64,000 bases of DNA from Vibrio pacinii DSM 19139 (GTDB taxonomy: Bacteria; Pseudomonadota; Gammaproteobacteria; Enterobacterales; Vibrionaceae): NCBI RefSeq assembly GCF_000711795.1, contig NZ_JONH01000017.1, positions 1 to 64,000 on the forward strand, in the 5' to 3' direction. Both the position numbers and the translations under genes were made by a program. The notes below the pieces were generated by a model. It did not search any database. It was not told the origin of the DNA and saw only the letters and a program-made list of their open reading frames with translations. Below are positions 62,788-64,000 of the stretch, piece after piece (the stretch's first letter is position 1; each line of letters opens with the position of its first letter).

Positions 62788-62943
62788 ATGCTGCGCGCAA
62801 GGGTACAGCAGGCTCATGATACCCAACCTGTCCGTGAATTAGCCGCCAGTCTGATAGATAAATTGTACGGTGATAAAGGGTATTTGAGTAAAGCATTGGA
62901 AGTAGATCTCGCGTGTGAGGAGTTACCAAATTTGGTTGGGTAG
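62788..62943 (+). pseudogene. 3' fragment of an IS982-like transposase
   Basis: A 51-codon frame ending in TAG encodes a segment VRELAASLIDKLYGDKGYLS. The KLYGDKGYxS stretch contains the catalytic Asp region characteristic of IS982-family DDE transposases, which are about 290 residues long. Only the C-terminal part remains and the last residues (LACEELPNLVG) diverge. It is a decayed relic, not a functional gene. Confidence 0.65.
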
Positions 62944-63084
62944 GATATATGAATCTCTTTGTTTCAAATATTACATTTTAACTATTACATTTTAATAACA
63001 TATATTGATATTACTATCATCAAAAGGTGTGCAAATTAGAACTAATAGATAAACGATAATTTTTGTCACGTAAGGAAACATAGT
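62944..63084. other. AT-rich gap before the right-edge gene
   Basis: About 140 bp, strongly AT-rich, between IS debris and the last gene. It contains a tandem ATTACATTTTAACT-like repeat (62967-62996) and the SD AAGGA (63072-63076). No other feature. Confidence 0.5.
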
Positions 63085-64000
63085 ATGAAATTGAAAATAA
63101 CCGCTCTAGCTATTTTATTTGCATGTGGTTTTTCTGCAAATTCTCTAGCACAAAAAATTGGTGATGTACCAAAAGACTTTACCTACACAAACGAAGAAAC
63201 GAACCAAGAGAGTTTTGTTTTAAGTACAGATGAGTGGGTAGCCATTCAAATTTTTGCTGCAGCAGCAAGGACTTTGCCTATCACCGAAGAGGATATGCAC
63301 AATGCATTTCAATTAGGTTCTTTGGACTTTGGTAGTAACTATAAAGAGCTTTTGAGCAGTTATCAAAGTGTACATGATACTTCAGGGCAATGGCTTAATG
63401 CGGGAGGGTATAGAGATCAAATGGTCGGCTTAGCCACAGATATTGTCATTTACTCGGATGATGTTCTGACAGGGAGTAAGAATATTTCATCTGTTGTTGA
63501 AAAAATATGGTTAGCTATTTTGAAAAATGATCTTGCACTGGGTGACAGTTATTTAACCGTTACTCGAATACTACTGGAAAAAATGCTCACCAATACTCAA
63601 GAGTATTATGATAAGGCTGATGATCTCAGTATAAAACTGACCGGATTTATTAATATTTTAAATAAAGAATATCAGGATCTTAAAGTGGTCCAATCAAAAA
63701 ATTCCGACATTCTACAAAATGACGGTTCAGCAACAAAAGACGAGATAGACAAATTACAAGATAGAGTCGAAGAAGTAAATAGAAAATATAGCAAATGGGT
63801 AAAAGTGGCGGCAACGTCCCCAGTCTACTCTACAGTTGCTGTTCCTTTTGGGTTAATTGCATCGATCAGTACTGCATCTGTGGGGACTGCAAAAGCCATT
63901 GCATTAAAAAACGAAATTAAATTCATCAAAGAGGATATTGATAATCTGACTAAGCGGCTCAAGACAGAGGAGCTCACTTACGCGTCATGGCAGCTTGCCA
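63085..64000 (+). CDS. Secreted helical protein, partial; possible alpha-pore-forming toxin subunit
   Basis: The frame is open for 305 codons from ATG 63085 to the window edge. The SD AAGGA lies 8 nt upstream. Residues 1-22 are a signal peptide (KITALAILFACG ... NSLA). The mature part is almost all predicted helix, with long amphipathic stretches at about 135-200 and 217-240 (DEIDKLQDRVEEVNRKYSKW) and 273-300 (LKNEIKFIKEDIDNLTKRLK). Between the last two lies a hydrophobic segment at about 241-272 (VYSTVAVPFGLIASISTASV). A hydrophobic hairpin between coiled-coil helices is the layout of the HBL/NHE/ClyA-type toxins, including the Vibrio Mak proteins. The assignment is from architecture, not from a match. 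Truncated by the window edge. Confidence 0.6.
   Translation, partial: MKLKITALAILFACGFSANSLAQKIGDVPKDFTYTNEETNQESFVLSTDEWVAIQIFAAAARTLPITEEDMHNAFQLGSLDFGSNYKELLSSYQSVHDTSGQWLNAGGYRDQMVGLATDIVIYSDDVLTGSKNISSVVEKIWLAILKNDLALGDSYLTVTRILLEKMLTNTQEYYDKADDLSIKLTGFINILNKEYQDLKVVQSKNSDILQNDGSATKDEIDKLQDRVEEVNRKYSKWVKVAATSPVYSTVAVPFGLIASISTASVGTAKAIALKNEIKFIKEDIDNLTKRLKTEELTYASWQLA

Overview
The window reads as an ordinary stretch of the large chromosome of a marine gammaproteobacterium of the genus Vibrio. The evidence is a divergent toxRS / htpG pair, two chitoporin types (one carrying the N-terminal plug sequence known from the Vibrio harveyi chitoporin), a copA-copG copper pair, and the gene order glyA ... 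lipA-lipB-ybeD-dacA-rlpA-rodA-mrdA-rlmH-rsfS-holA-lptE-leuS ... lnt-corC-ybeY-phoH-miaB ... crr-ptsI-ptsH-cysK-cysZ-zipA-ligA ... toxS-toxR-htpG-adk-hemH. The species is not identifiable from what I can see.

Layout. 1-5.3 kb: a tRNA-Tyr with its promoter, a two-gene RND efflux pump and a YitT-family membrane protein. 5.3-27.8 kb: glyA with a PurR-type operator, then housekeeping clusters for lipoylation, cell elongation (PBP2-RodA-RlpA-PBP5), ribosome silencing and 23S methylation, clamp loading, LPS export, leucyl-tRNA synthetase, lipoprotein acylation, rRNA maturation (YbeY, PhoH), tRNA modification (MiaB) and a ubiquinone hydroxylase. 27.8-36.0 kb: the PTS general proteins, cysteine synthesis, ZipA and DNA ligase. 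36.0-38.7 kb: an AT-rich segment with an OprD-type chitoporin, a small secreted protein, and a candidate 38-residue membrane peptide. 38.7-46.6 kb: the NfeD/SPFH pair, YbbN, two NAD(P)-type oxidoreductases, a tightly coupled operon of two DUF1538 membrane proteins with a PII-like and a CBS protein, then YfcE and a SelW-like protein. 46.8-52.4 kb: toxS-toxR, htpG (sigma-32 promoter), adk and hemH. 52.4-62.5 kb: a KdgM-type porin, copG-copA with a CueR-type promoter, a VhChiP-type chitoporin, a DUF2057 protein, gltX, an OmpA-family protein and an uncharacterised AP2-like protein. 62.6-64.0 kb: a tRNA stump cut by insertion-sequence remnants, then a secreted helical protein that runs off the right edge.

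The most interesting parts are (i) the four-gene DUF1538-DUF1538-PII-CBS operon, which looks like a nucleotide- or metabolite-gated membrane transport system without an assigned substrate; (ii) the truncated gene at the right edge, whose signal peptide, long amphipathic helices and central hydrophobic segment recall alpha-helical pore-forming toxins, placed just beyond IS debris at a broken tRNA; and (iii) candidate small membrane peptides and structured leaders in the longer intergenic gaps. Terminators were called only where an inverted repeat and a suitable T-run or convergent position could be read directly.
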